Assembly: GCA_014607495.2 (NCBI GenBank)
Contig: CP053168.1
Coordinates: 2,090,587 to 2,154,586 of the forward strand
DNA length: 64,000 bases
Direction: 5' to 3'
Source of the DNA: Carposina sasakii
Taxonomy: Eukaryota > Arthropoda > Insecta > Lepidoptera > Carposinidae
Positions 45,192 to 55,013 of this stretch are shown piece by piece; within the stretch, counting starts at the first letter, position 1, and each line of letters begins with the position of its first letter. The notes beneath the pieces are model-generated. The model was not told the DNA's origin. It saw only the letters and a program-made list of their open reading frames with translations, and made no database searches. The position numbers and the translations under genes are program-made.

Positions 45192-47345
45192 TGTGGAGTC
45201 AAGAGTGTCAGGAGTGACCTATGAGCTAACTTAATCTAATACTGTGGCAGAAAACTGCTCACAGTAGTCAAGTAATCAATATTAACAACTAACAAGTACT
45301 TAATAACTAGTGATCTGGCAACAAATTGCCTAGATCAGTCTTAAATCTAGTGAGGAAGAGTTGAATAGAGCGAAATGTGGAAGCAAAATATAAATAAAAA
45401 CAATAGTGCAAAAAATAAGACTATAGTTTTCCGACTCTACCTCGACTCTATAGTAGAGTCACCTAACCTAGCGGGCTGTATAGCCCTTTCAGCGCCCAGC
45501 ACAGTCGAAAAAACCGCAGCGCGAACAGACGCTCCGTTTCGGAGCTACGGGGCACGTAGTTTTCGCAAAAAACTCGTAGCAGAAGCCTTTGTAACTCCGA
45601 GTGGTGATAGCTCTGCGAGTTTTAGTCGCAGAGGGCTGCGGTTTTTACCCCCGTGTCGATCTCAGCGAGGTCTACCAGTTTCCTGAAAAAAATTTTCAGG
45701 AAACTCGGAGTGTCCGAAAAAGGCCGGAAGGGCCCTGGGTCTATAGATGAGGTGCCGGCACCTCTGTCAGAGAAAACCCCGTTGAAATCGGCCCACTGGG
45801 TGAGGAGCTAGACGAGCCCAAACTTTTCCAAGATGGCCGCCCAGCTGTCAAAGTCAAACTTCAAGTCAATCTAACTCAGGCACCGGGCGTCCCAGGAAAA
45901 CGGCGTTTGGACTCCCCCGGCTCAGCTCGACCTACTCTTTCAGGTGAGACCGTTTCCTGAACCTGAAAAATTTTTCAGGCCTAATCGCCTGAAAAGTGGC
46001 GCAAGGGGTAGGAGTTAAGCTCCTCTACTCAGCCGAAAAAACCGCAGTCTCCTACGCCCCTTGGTTCCTGAGCAGTAAGCGCCCGAATTTTTCCAAAATG
46101 GCCGCCGAGCTGTCAAACTCGATATTCGGACGCTTACAGCCCCGCTCCCAGAGCTCGTAGAACCTTGGGGTTTTGGATCCTGTGGTGGGCTTCACCTAAG
46201 GTATTACCTGAAAACGGTTTCAGGCTGAAAATTTTTCAGGCGCTGAAATTGACTGAAAGCTATGGGAATCGATTCCCACAGCCTTCCCTATTCTAATGCA
46301 AAAAATCCCGAGTCAAACGGAATAGTGGTTCCCGATCTATGACAGCCCGAAGTTTTTACACAAGTTTCCCAAAATGGCCGCGGACCCGGAGTTTCGCGAA
46401 GAATCGCCCCCGGGTGACTTAGGGACCTGGGATTTGGGTTAAAAGTGATCCAATGAGGGTACTGAGAGTACTCTAGGTGGAAAAAATTTTGAATTTCGAC
46501 TACTTTCAGAGTTTTCAGGCAAAAATACAAAAAATTTAATAACTCAGGAACCAATGATCCGAAAATTACAAATAGGGTGTCAATCGACTCGTATTAACTT
46601 ACTTTATAATACTTATATCTAATAGTAGCCAAGATCCTGAAATTGGCTGAAGAAAACACCAAAAACCGAATTTTCAGTAAAACCTACTGAAAAAAGTCAA
46701 AATGTGAATTTAAAAATCTAATTCTTATGCAGTTTTATTCAGCCAACTTGCGCGCACCATACAAATAACAAAAAAGTATACCTTATCGATCTAGTTTCAG
46801 TTTTACAGCACTGCAAAAATCCAACACTAATTAATTCACTAAAAATCCAATATTACTCCGATTTCAGCATGCAATACGTCTCTGAACTCGCCGTCAAAAG
46901 CCGCACAAAATGGCGTTTTCAGTTTTTTCAGAATCCTTCAGGAAGCAAGACCACGTGCCACGTGGTTTTGACAAAAAAGTTAATAATTCTTCAGTCCCTG
47001 GCTGAAAAATTTTTCTGAAGGTACCAAAAGATAGGGCTCAGCGGGGCGCTCCGTGATCAACAAGAAAAAGTGGGGGTCATCGATCTAGTTTCAGCAGCGT
47101 ATGCCTCCAAACTTTTATGTCTTTCACTTTAATCACTTTTCACTTCACAGATCTTCAGCCACTGGAGCGATTTTCAAAAACTTTTCACCTCCGTGTGCGT
47201 CTCAATGAGACGCAACTTTTGGTGCTACTCACGACCTCGTAGCGTTGAAAAAACCCAATTTTTTGAATTTTTAACCGTAGTTTGAGGTTAATTTGATGCT
47301 CACGTGCTCTCAACCAGGTACGACCGCGACCTCGGATCGAGCGCT
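45192..47345 (-). other. 5'UTR of E3
   Basis: About 2.15 kb without a convincing ORF. It has many CCTGAAAA and TTTTCAGG motifs in inverted pairs, including a 13-bp-arm hairpin at 45677-45705 and a perfect 18-bp palindrome at 45962-45979. It presumably includes the internal promoter. Confidence 0.7.
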
Positions 47346-47503
47346 GGTTAGGTTAGGTTAGGTTAGGTTAGGTTAGGTTAGGTTAGGTTAGGTTAGGTTA
47401 GGTTAGGTTAGGTTAGGTTAGGTTAGGTTAGGTTAGGTTAGGTAGGTTAGGTAGGTTAGGTTAGGTTAGGTTAGGTTAGGTTAGGTAGTTAGGTTAGGTT
47501 AGG
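47346..47503 (+). repeat. Telomeric (TTAGG)n array 4
   Basis: About 31 units, with TAGG slips at 47442-47490. Confidence 0.95.
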
Positions 47504-47508
47504 TTTTT

Positions 47509-47583
<75 letters not shown>

Positions 47584-47769
47584 CTTCCCCGCTCGCTCAT
47601 GTATTGGGCAGGACCTTATATATCTATTTATTACAACTTCCAATTTTATTTTATTTTACTTGGTCTGAAGGACCTTTTACTATCGGGATTTGATACCTTT
47701 TGATGGATCATCTCTCTAGAGCTATCTTGTGTTCCATAGTTTCATGCTACCATGTGTCTTATCTTTGCG

Positions 47770-47822
47770 GCAGGAGGTGACCATGTAAGACTGCATACTT
47801 TAGTCTTACGATCACACACCTG
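47770..47822 (-). other. Large 3'UTR hairpin of E4
   Basis: Perfect inner arms GTAAGACT / AGTCTTAC (47785-47792 and 47802-47809) are enclosed by outer pairs GCAGG / CCTGC and GTGA / TCAC. It occupies the place of SL3 in the other copies. Confidence 0.55.
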
Positions 47823-48525
47823 CTCGCACTAACCGTGTGGCGTGTTAAGGGTACAGGAAGGGTTCATGGGAGCTACTTCATCCTATCTTTTCCTAATAGT
47901 CAGCTGTTTTTTTAATTTTATTTTCAAAATGTTTACATTTTCTTATATTTAAAAACATTCTTTCACAATATATTCCATTTTCATATTTGCTTATCTTATA
48001 TCTATTTACTTATGCTTTAGCTGCTTAATTTAATATAACTATTTTCTTTACTACTATGTAACTTAATTCATGTAATTCTTTACATTACAAAAGTTTACTT
48101 TATATTTGCTCCTTCATTTATATAGTGATACATTAGTACAATGTTTTCGTCACTCACTTTACAACGGGCCTTTCTAGCATTATTTTAGTACAGTTGTTGT
48201 TACTTGTTAATTTACAGTCTATTATTCTATACTAAACTATGTATTATATAGCAAACTATATATACAAGTTTAAAATTACAGACTAACCTTATTTTTACTA
48301 ACTACTATTTTTTGTACTATGGGACTTGCGGAGCGGACAGGATTTTTGCCAAAAGTTTGTTTTTTAATTTTTATTTTATTTTCATTTTCAGGTGTTGACT
48401 CCGGTGGAAGCACTCCGAGCTTGCTTAACAAGTTGAGTTGTTTATCGATTATAAACAGGTGCACCAGAGTCAGCATCAGAACATTGCACGCTAATCCTCC
48501 TGTCCTCCCAGTCTCCTTGCTGCCC

Positions 48526-49993
48526 TCAACTGTATGCAATCGAGGACCTGGCCAATGCATCCCACTTTTGTCTTACCGGACAACACGCGTCAAAAGCGTT
48601 GTGGTCTGCCTTAACCAGCCCCGAGTGCACACAGCTAACACATGAGGGAGGCTCTCCCGCCAGGAAATCCGCACATTTTGCACGCATATGCGGACCGCCG
48701 CAGTGGCTGCATCTCTCCGCAGTCTCGCTACAGAAACGGCGGCCGTGCCCATATCCGAGGCATTTTGAGCATTGGACCAGGGGGGGACTGATCCTCCACC
48801 CTGACCCTCTGCATGTCCACGAAAACGGACCCCGCCGCCGTCATCCTCTGCCAGACCTTGGTAGAGACGCGAGCCACTACATGCACCATGTGCGGATTCC
48901 TGGTCTTCTTTCTATATCTTATCTCTATCTCGTTCTCCCCATCCTCGAGGTCCTCAAAGACAGCTCCGTTTTGGTTCCTAAGGGCGCTCACGATGTCATC
49001 ATCGCTGTTGTCCTGCAACACGCCCTTAAGAACCACCAGCGGATCTTTGTTTTTGATTTCCTCGACGATGAGGTGATTTACATCTTTCCTTAATCTATCC
49101 TTAAGTCTATCTCTATCTTCTTTTGTTTCGCAGCTCATTATCACCTTCCTTTCTTTAGCCTTCCTGACCCTATCAATTCTCACCCCTCCCCTCTTCGCGT
49201 CCACCGTGGTCCTGATTCTGCTCAAAACCTCTTCTGCTGTCTCTCCTTCATCCCTCGAGCTGACGACTATGGAGTGGAGCGATTTATGGTCCTGTTTTCG
49301 CGGTGACTGACGCCGTATATTACCGGCTGTCACGCTCGCATATGTGTGCGTTCGCTCCTCTGACCCTTTTTGTTGCTCCACAATTGCCAGCTTTAGGTCC
49401 TTTAGTTGCTGAGCTGTTTCGTGCAGCATTTTCCCGTGGGCCTCTAGCGTTTCTTTTATAGGGTCAATGATTTGTTCCGGCTCCACGGGTTTCGGAAAGG
49501 TCTTTGATTGTCGTCTCACCTCCGAGCGGCGTTCCTCCTCAGTCTCCTTTATTAGTCTGAGAAGTCCGTCCAGTGCACTTTTTACAGCTAGTTTTATGTC
49601 CGTGCGAAGGTTCCTGGCTGAATCTAGTTTGATGCTTGCGTTTTTGGCTAGCTTTTTCGCCTCCAGGATTCGCGACCTTGTCGGCGCGCGCTCCACAGGG
49701 ACTATGTCGGCCGGGAAATATTCACCCACATCGACCTTCCCCTCGTGCCAATCGAAGTCGGGATGCGATTTGTACACCGGTTTTCCGTTTATGTAACATT
49801 GCGGGGGCTTGTCCGCCGTCCCAGACGGTCCCGGAGAGAAAAAGAGCATCTCCGGTTGTGGTGCTTGATTTTCCGGTGCCTGCACCATTTTAGGCGATGG
49901 CGGAGTGCTCCTTGCCCGCTCCATGGTCCGTGTGAGTTGACGAGCTTTTGGGGGAATTGCTCTGTTTACCGGTGTTCGCGCTCCGGGCATCAT
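48526..49993 (-). pseudogene. ORF1 gag-like gene of E4 with one frameshift
   Basis: It starts MMPGARTPVNRAIPP like E3 and E5 and keeps the full domain order. Seven Gs at 48780-48786, where other copies have six, shift the frame just before the zinc knuckles, so the continuous frame ends at 48728 after 421 residues. The knuckles and SVAYS-like end continue in the next frame to TGA at 48528-48526. The defect lies in a homopolymer, so it could be a sequencing error in an otherwise intact gag. Confidence 0.85.
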
Positions 49994-52181
49994 TTTGATG
50001 TTTTACAAGTGCCGAGTCACTATACTAATTAAATCTAGTATCACGGCAGAAAACTGCACGTGATAGTCAACAATATAGAAATATAAAAGAAAAGGAATAG
50101 AAAAATAAGGAACACACTTAAATTAGTAAAATAAAACAACTACGCTAATATCCTGGCAGAATACTGCACAGGATGTCTCTTAAATCTAGGGGGTCGCCGG
50201 CAGGAGGAGCAAAGTCAAATAATTTGACTCTACCAGAACTCTACGTAGAGTCTGGGGTCCAAGTAAATTAGCAAGGTACCGGTCCGGTGAGTCCAGCCGC
50301 GAAAACCCCGACTCTCTGCGACCACCCAGGCCTGAGTTGTTGCCGCCGAAAGTTTTCCAAGATGGCGGCCAAAATGTCCGCCAAAATGTCAAAAAATCGA
50401 CAGCTCCCTTCCCAGTGGGCGCAGACAGTCGTGGCTCCCTAGCGTGAGTCCACCAGGCCGGTCCGCGTCAAAACCGAAAAATTTTCCTGAAAAATCCTGA
50501 AGGGATTTTTCAGGTTTGTCAGACTCTCCTGCCAGCGACGAGACGAAGGCCGAAAACCCCGTCTCTGTGCGACGTCTGGTTCGGAAGCTACGAGTCCGCA
50601 ACGTTAACGTGGCACAGTGGGATATCCCCAGTACCAAGGGATCTCGCGGGGGATATTGCGGCAAAACCGAATATATACCACAGCTCCTCCCCCAGTAGGC
50701 GCGGGAAGTCACGGCCACCTCGTCAGGCGTTCGCCAAACCAAGCCTACGTGCCTCCTGAAAAATTCCTGAAAAATATTTTTTCAGGATTTTTCAGGTGCA
50801 GACCACTGACCTCAACGTGGCAAAGCCAATGGTGAAAACCCCGACCTCACGCGACGCCCGGTTCAGGAGCTACGGCCCCGCGAAGCTGCCGTGGACTGGG
50901 GATCTCCCTTTGCCACCTCTGAAATATCTTGCAGTAGACCAGAAAAAACGCCACAGATCGGCCGGTATGGCTCCGATTTCCTCGAGCTTGGGTTCCCCGA
51001 GCTCGTCTCGGTGAGACCCGTCGATCTGCGTACGTCTCTGCCCTGAAAATTAATTTTGAAAATTCTTTGTCCAAAAAGTCCCTCCTGAAAACGTTATATT
51101 TGCCGAACCAGATGCCGCAGCGGCCCCGTCTAAAACTTATCCTAATCCTTAACCTAAGTGCAACACAATGCGACAGCGCGCTTAGCTCAAACCCTTCAGG
51201 GGGCGGTTTTCAGAATTTCCCCTGACTGTATTTCAGGGGATTCAACCGCCACCGACCCGTGTGGGGTGTCAAACGACAGGTCTCGCTAAGGCGCTTCTCA
51301 CTGTGCCACTGTCACAATTTTTGTGGCTGCCCCCACTTAAAGATTTAATTAAAACACAATTTAAAATTTTGAAAATAGCACAAAAAATGTAAAAACCAAC
51401 TTTAAAAATACGGAAAAACTTTAAATATACTTAACTAAAACTACACTATTTTTCTAGATTGAAATTTTTTCCTGAAGTGTTATGGTTTAGGATTTCACTT
51501 TTTTCATAAATCTTTAGGGTCTAATATTTACGAAACTTACAGTCCTTAAAAGTCCAAATTTTTACACTAGGTTATTTCGCACTGCCGCAACACAAAAGTA
51601 CATCCAAAAATATATGTCTCTGATCTATTTCAGGAGCTACAGCTCACTGAAAAAATGGGCGTTTTTTGCACCGCTGCCGTTTCGCGAGGAGTTGTCCGAT
51701 TTTCAGTCTGAAAAATTTGCCGAGCTCGCGACCTTGAGTACAACAGGACCCTATACTCAGATCGCGGCGGTAGGCTCAGCTGGCGATTTTCGTTGTAAAC
51801 AACTTTTTTTCCCACGCTTATCGCTCAGCGGTGGGAAGCGATGGGAAGCTGAAAGTCGGCAGGATGAAAATACTCGTTACTGGCTCCAGGAATATCCAAT
51901 AAAAAGTGGGGGTCGTAGCGACTAATCGCCCGGCGTTGGTCGTCAAAGTTTTTACCAACCGCAAAAAACGGTTTTTTGCGTGGTAATCGCACTTCACTTC
52001 CACTTTTTGCAATTTTGAAAGTTTCACTGGATAGCGCTTTTCAGCGCGCTTCTTTTGACACTAGTTTGGCCACTGTAACTTCACTTTTTCTATTTTTTGG
52101 GAATTTTTTCGCGCGGAGCTTCGCAGCAAAATTCGTCCGTCACTTCCCACGAGTGTTTGCGACACTTGGGGCAGCGTCACT
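49994..52181 (-). other. 5'UTR of E4
   Basis: About 2.19 kb. It contains the 12-bp-arm hairpin CCTGAAAAATCC/GGATTTTTCAGG (50486-50514), a 42-bp near-palindrome (50755-50796) and degenerate repeats starting AAAACCCCG (near 50296, 50552 and 50836). The distal 600 bp is strongly conserved with E5 and E6. A minus-strand ORF at 50742-50389 (117 codons) has counterparts in E5 and E6. Confidence 0.7.
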
Positions 52182-52615
52182 GGTTAGGTTAGGTTAGGTT
52201 AGGTTAGGTTAGGTTAGGTTAGGTTAGGTTAGGTTAGGTTAGGTTAGGTTAGGTTAGGTTAGGTTAGGTTTTAGGTTAGGTTAGGTTAGGTTAGGTTAGG
52301 TTAGGTTAGGTTAGGTTAGGTTAGGTTAGGTTAGGTTAGGTTAGGTTAGGTTAGGTTAGGTTAGGTTAGGTTAGGTTAGGTTAGGTTAGGTTAGTTTAGG
52401 TTAGGTTAGGTTAGGTTAGGTTAGGTTAGGTTAGGTTAGGTTAGGTTAGGTTAGGTTAGGTTAGGTTAGGTTAGGTTAGGTTAGGTTAGGTTAGGTTAGG
52501 TTAGGTTAGGTTAGGTTAGGTTAGGTTAGGTTAGGTTAGGTTAGGTTAGGTTAGGTTAGGTTAGGTTAGGTTAGGTTAGGTTAGGTTAGGTTAGGTTAGG
52601 TTAGGTTAGGTTAGG
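52182..52615 (+). repeat. Telomeric (TTAGG)n array 5 (longest, 434 bp)
   Basis: About 87 units, nearly perfect, with minor slips near 52270 and 52394. Confidence 0.97.
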
Positions 52616-52718
52616 TTTTTTTTTTTTTTTTTTTTTTTTTGTTTTGCTGCTGCGTTTCCCTGCCAATTACGTGCAGGGAATTGTGTACTTTAGTTTGCTT
52701 ACAATTTATTTGGATATG

Positions 52719-52733
52719 GATCGATAAGCGATC
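52719..52733 (-). other. 3'UTR hairpin SL2 (E5 copy)
   Basis: GATCG / CGATC around a 5-nt loop. Equivalents: E1 40681-40695 and E3 42955-42969 (same arms); E2 41505-41521 and E6 57526-57544 (AAGATC / GATCTT, extended in E6); E4 47662-47674 (GGTC / GACC). The loop stays 5 nt. Confidence 0.6.
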
Positions 52734-52838
52734 TTACTATATTTATGTACATTTATCCAGTCTATCCTACTTCTATGCTAGTAAAGAAAAGCTCAGGTGC
52801 GTCTATCCTTAAGTGTAGCCTAAATGTTTGTGTTATCT

Positions 52839-52857
52839 AGCGACTGGGTTTGTCGCT
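52839..52857 (-). other. 3'UTR hairpin SL3 (E5 copy)
   Basis: AGCGAC / GTCGCT around a 7-nt loop, next to the conserved TTAATCTGT. Equivalents with different but still pairing arms: E1 40800-40818 (AGTGAT / ATCACT), E2 41605-41623, E6 57625-57643 and E7 62347-62365 (AGTGAG / CTCACT), E3 43055-43073 (AGTGG / CCACT). Confidence 0.7.
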
Positions 52858-53540
52858 TAATCTGTGGCTATTTTAAGTTATTTGGGATGGGATCTGTGGT
52901 TTGCAGCATTTTCTTTTATTTTATTTTTGTTTACAATTTTTCTTTAACATTATCTTTACATTTATATTTTCTTTCATTTATGCGTATACTTGTATCTATA
53001 TCTATATTTTTTACATAATTTGTCTTACATTTCTATTTTGTTTTAGTACTTTTGCACTATATTTAGTATTTATCTATATATTTCAAGGTTCTGTTACATA
53101 TTTATTTGATATTTTCCTATTTTATTTCTACTTCTTGGAATAATGATAATTATATACATTTATGCATCTGTTTAATTTTGAGCCTTAATCATTGGCCAGA
53201 AACGAAACCAAAAAGATTATTACTTCACTAGTTGTACTTATGCTAACTAATATTTACTTTTATCTATTACTAAACTTATCTATATATAGAACATCTATAT
53301 GAGCAAGTTTATTTTTAATCTATGTATAAAGTTGCTTATTTTTATAATTGTACACATAGCGTCTGCTGGTTCGGTTACAGAATGGCTACTATTTATGTCT
53401 ATCGTTTAGGTTCTCCATGACTGTTCAGTGCTTAATTATTAAGCATTGTTGTTTAACAAACAAATATTATGAGTCTTCGAGTCTATTGTTTGATTTTGAC
53501 TTGCCATGCTGTCCCGACCAGGTAACGTCTTTTGGAAGCT

Positions 53541-55013
53541 TCAGCTATATGCAACCGAGGATCTGGCCAGTGCGTCCCACCTCTGCCTTATAGGACAGCT
53601 GTCACTAAAGGCATTATGGTCTGCTCCGTCCAGCCTCGATTGCATGCAGTTGACGCAGGAAGCTGGTACCCCAGCCAGCCACTCGGCACAATTTGCCCGC
53701 ATGTGTAGACCACCGCAGTGGCTGCACTTTTCCTCCGCCTGGCTACAGAAGCGACGGCCGTGCCCGTATCCGAGGCATTTGGAGCATTGGACCAGGGGGG
53801 ACTGATCCTCCACCCTGACCTTCTGCATGTCCACGAATACGGACCCCGCCTCCGTCATCCTTTGCCAGACTTTGGGCGAGACACGCACCACGATGTGCGA
53901 CACATGCGGGTTCCTTGTTCGCTTTCGGTACCGAACCTCCATCTCTCTCGCCTCACCGTCGAGGTCACCGAAAACAGATTCATTTTGGTTCCTAAGGGCG
54001 TCTACGATGTCATCATCGCTGTTGCATTGCAACACACCCTTAAGAACCACTAATGGGTCTCTGTTTTTGACCTCCTCGACGGCGAGACGGTTTCCGGCTT
54101 TTTGGATTCTGTCGGTCAGTTTGACCCTCTCTTCTCTCGATCCACAACCCAAGATAACTTTATTTCCTTTCGCCTTCCGTACTTTGTCAATTTGGATTCC
54201 TCCACTCTTTGCATCTACCACCTTTCTTATGATGCTCAGGACTTCTTCGCTGGTGTCTGTTTCCTCGTTAGAGCTGACCACCACGGAGTGCAATGATTTT
54301 TGCACCGGGCCTTGCGGTCGTTGATGCTGCGGCGGCCCAGCCACGACGCTAGCGTAAGTAGCTGCGCGTGCCTCCGTCTCGCTCCGCTGCTCCGCCACCG
54401 CAAGCTTTAGCTCTCTAATTTGTTGGGCCGTTTCTTGGAGAATCTTCCCATGTTCTTCCAGGGTAGTTTTAAGAGGGTCCACAATTTTTTCGGGCTCTAT
54501 TTGTTTTGCGCCCCTCGATAGTCTCCTGACTTCGGTGCGCCGCTCATCTTCGGACTCCTTCATGAGTTTAAGGAGTCCGTCAAGTGCACTCTTCACAGCC
54601 AGTTTAATATCGGTGCGAAGATTCCTGGCTGTGTCTAGTTTGGAGTTCGCACTTGTCACTAGCTTCTTCGCCTCCAGGATCCGTGATCTTGTCGGCGCGC
54701 GCTCAGCAGGGACTATGTCGGCCGGGAAATAGTCACCCGCATCGACCTTCCCCTCGTGCCAGTTGAAGTCGGGTAAGTCTTTGTACACTGGTTTTCCGTC
54801 TTGGTAAAAATACGGGCGCTTGTCCGCCGTCCCCGACGGTCCGGGAGAAAAGAAAAGCATCTCCGGCTGTGGTAATTGTTTTTCTATAGTATGAGCCACT
54901 TTTGGTGATGGCGGAGTGCTCCTTGCTCGCTCCATAGTTCGCGTGAGCTGACGAGCTTTAGGGGGAATTGCCCTATTTACCGGGGTCCTTGCTCCTGGCA
55001 TCATCTTGATCAC
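53541..55013 (-). CDS. ORF1 gag-like protein of E5 (intact)
   Basis: 490 residues from ATG at 55013; an alternative ATG three codons on gives the MMPGARTPVNRA start used by the other copies. Domains: basic N-terminus, predicted helical stretch (TSANSKLDTARNLRTDIK, KSALDGLLKLMKESEDERR), central gag fold, then knuckles CSKCLGYGHGRRFC, CSHCGGLHMRANC and a CX2CX9HX6C. It differs from E3 at many residues, yet both frames are intact, which suggests selection on the protein. TRAS/SART-like ORF1 proteins are RNA-binding and nuclear. Confidence 0.93.
   Translation of the reverse strand: MIKMMPGARTPVNRAIPPKARQLTRTMERARSTPPSPKVAHTIEKQLPQPEMLFFSPGPSGTADKRPYFYQDGKPVYKDLPDFNWHEGKVDAGDYFPADIVPAERAPTRSRILEAKKLVTSANSKLDTARNLRTDIKLAVKSALDGLLKLMKESEDERRTEVRRLSRGAKQIEPEKIVDPLKTTLEEHGKILQETAQQIRELKLAVAEQRSETEARAATYASVVAGPPQHQRPQGPVQKSLHSVVVSSNEETDTSEEVLSIIRKVVDAKSGGIQIDKVRKAKGNKVILGCGSREERVKLTDRIQKAGNRLAVEEVKNRDPLVVLKGVLQCNSDDDIVDALRNQNESVFGDLDGEAREMEVRYRKRTRNPHVSHIVVRVSPKVWQRMTEAGSVFVDMQKVRVEDQSPLVQCSKCLGYGHGRRFCSQAEEKCSHCGGLHMRANCAEWLAGVPASCVNCMQSRLDGADHNAFSDSCPIRQRWDALARSSVAYS

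Larger units (their letters stand above)
42847..47345 (-). mobile_element. Telomeric retroelement E3 (gag-only, near complete)
   Basis: Poly-T 42847-42872; type I 3'UTR 42873-43724; ORF1 43725-45191; 5'UTR 45192-47345; total about 4.47 kb. No second ORF lies between the ORF1 stop and poly(A), where every frame is short and AT-rich. Its 5' end (AGCGCT before GGTTAGG) differs from the shared 5' end of E4, E5 and E6, so it is either another family or slightly truncated. It sits between TTAGG arrays on both sides. Confidence 0.9.
47504..52181 (-). mobile_element. Telomeric retroelement E4 (gag-only, full length)
   Basis: Poly-T 47504-47579 (76 nt, one G), 3'UTR 47580-48525, ORF1 48526-49993, 5'UTR 49994-52181; body 4.6 kb. 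The 5' end GACACTTGGGGCAGCGTCACT (read on the plus strand) is shared with E5 and E6, so it is a true terminus. The 3'UTR differs from types I and II but has its own hairpins. There is no ORF2. Confidence 0.9.

Noticed and set aside
43793..45224. Plus-strand ORFs of 60-128 codons across the E3 ORF1 (and similar ones over E4, E5 and E6)
   Set aside because: They are antisense shadows of a GC-rich gag gene; no domain is recognisable and the sense frame explains the openness.
48276..48560. 94-codon minus-strand ORF after gag in E4, considered as a remnant of ORF2
   Set aside because: It overlaps the gag end in another frame and shows no endonuclease or RT motif; most of it is 3'UTR.
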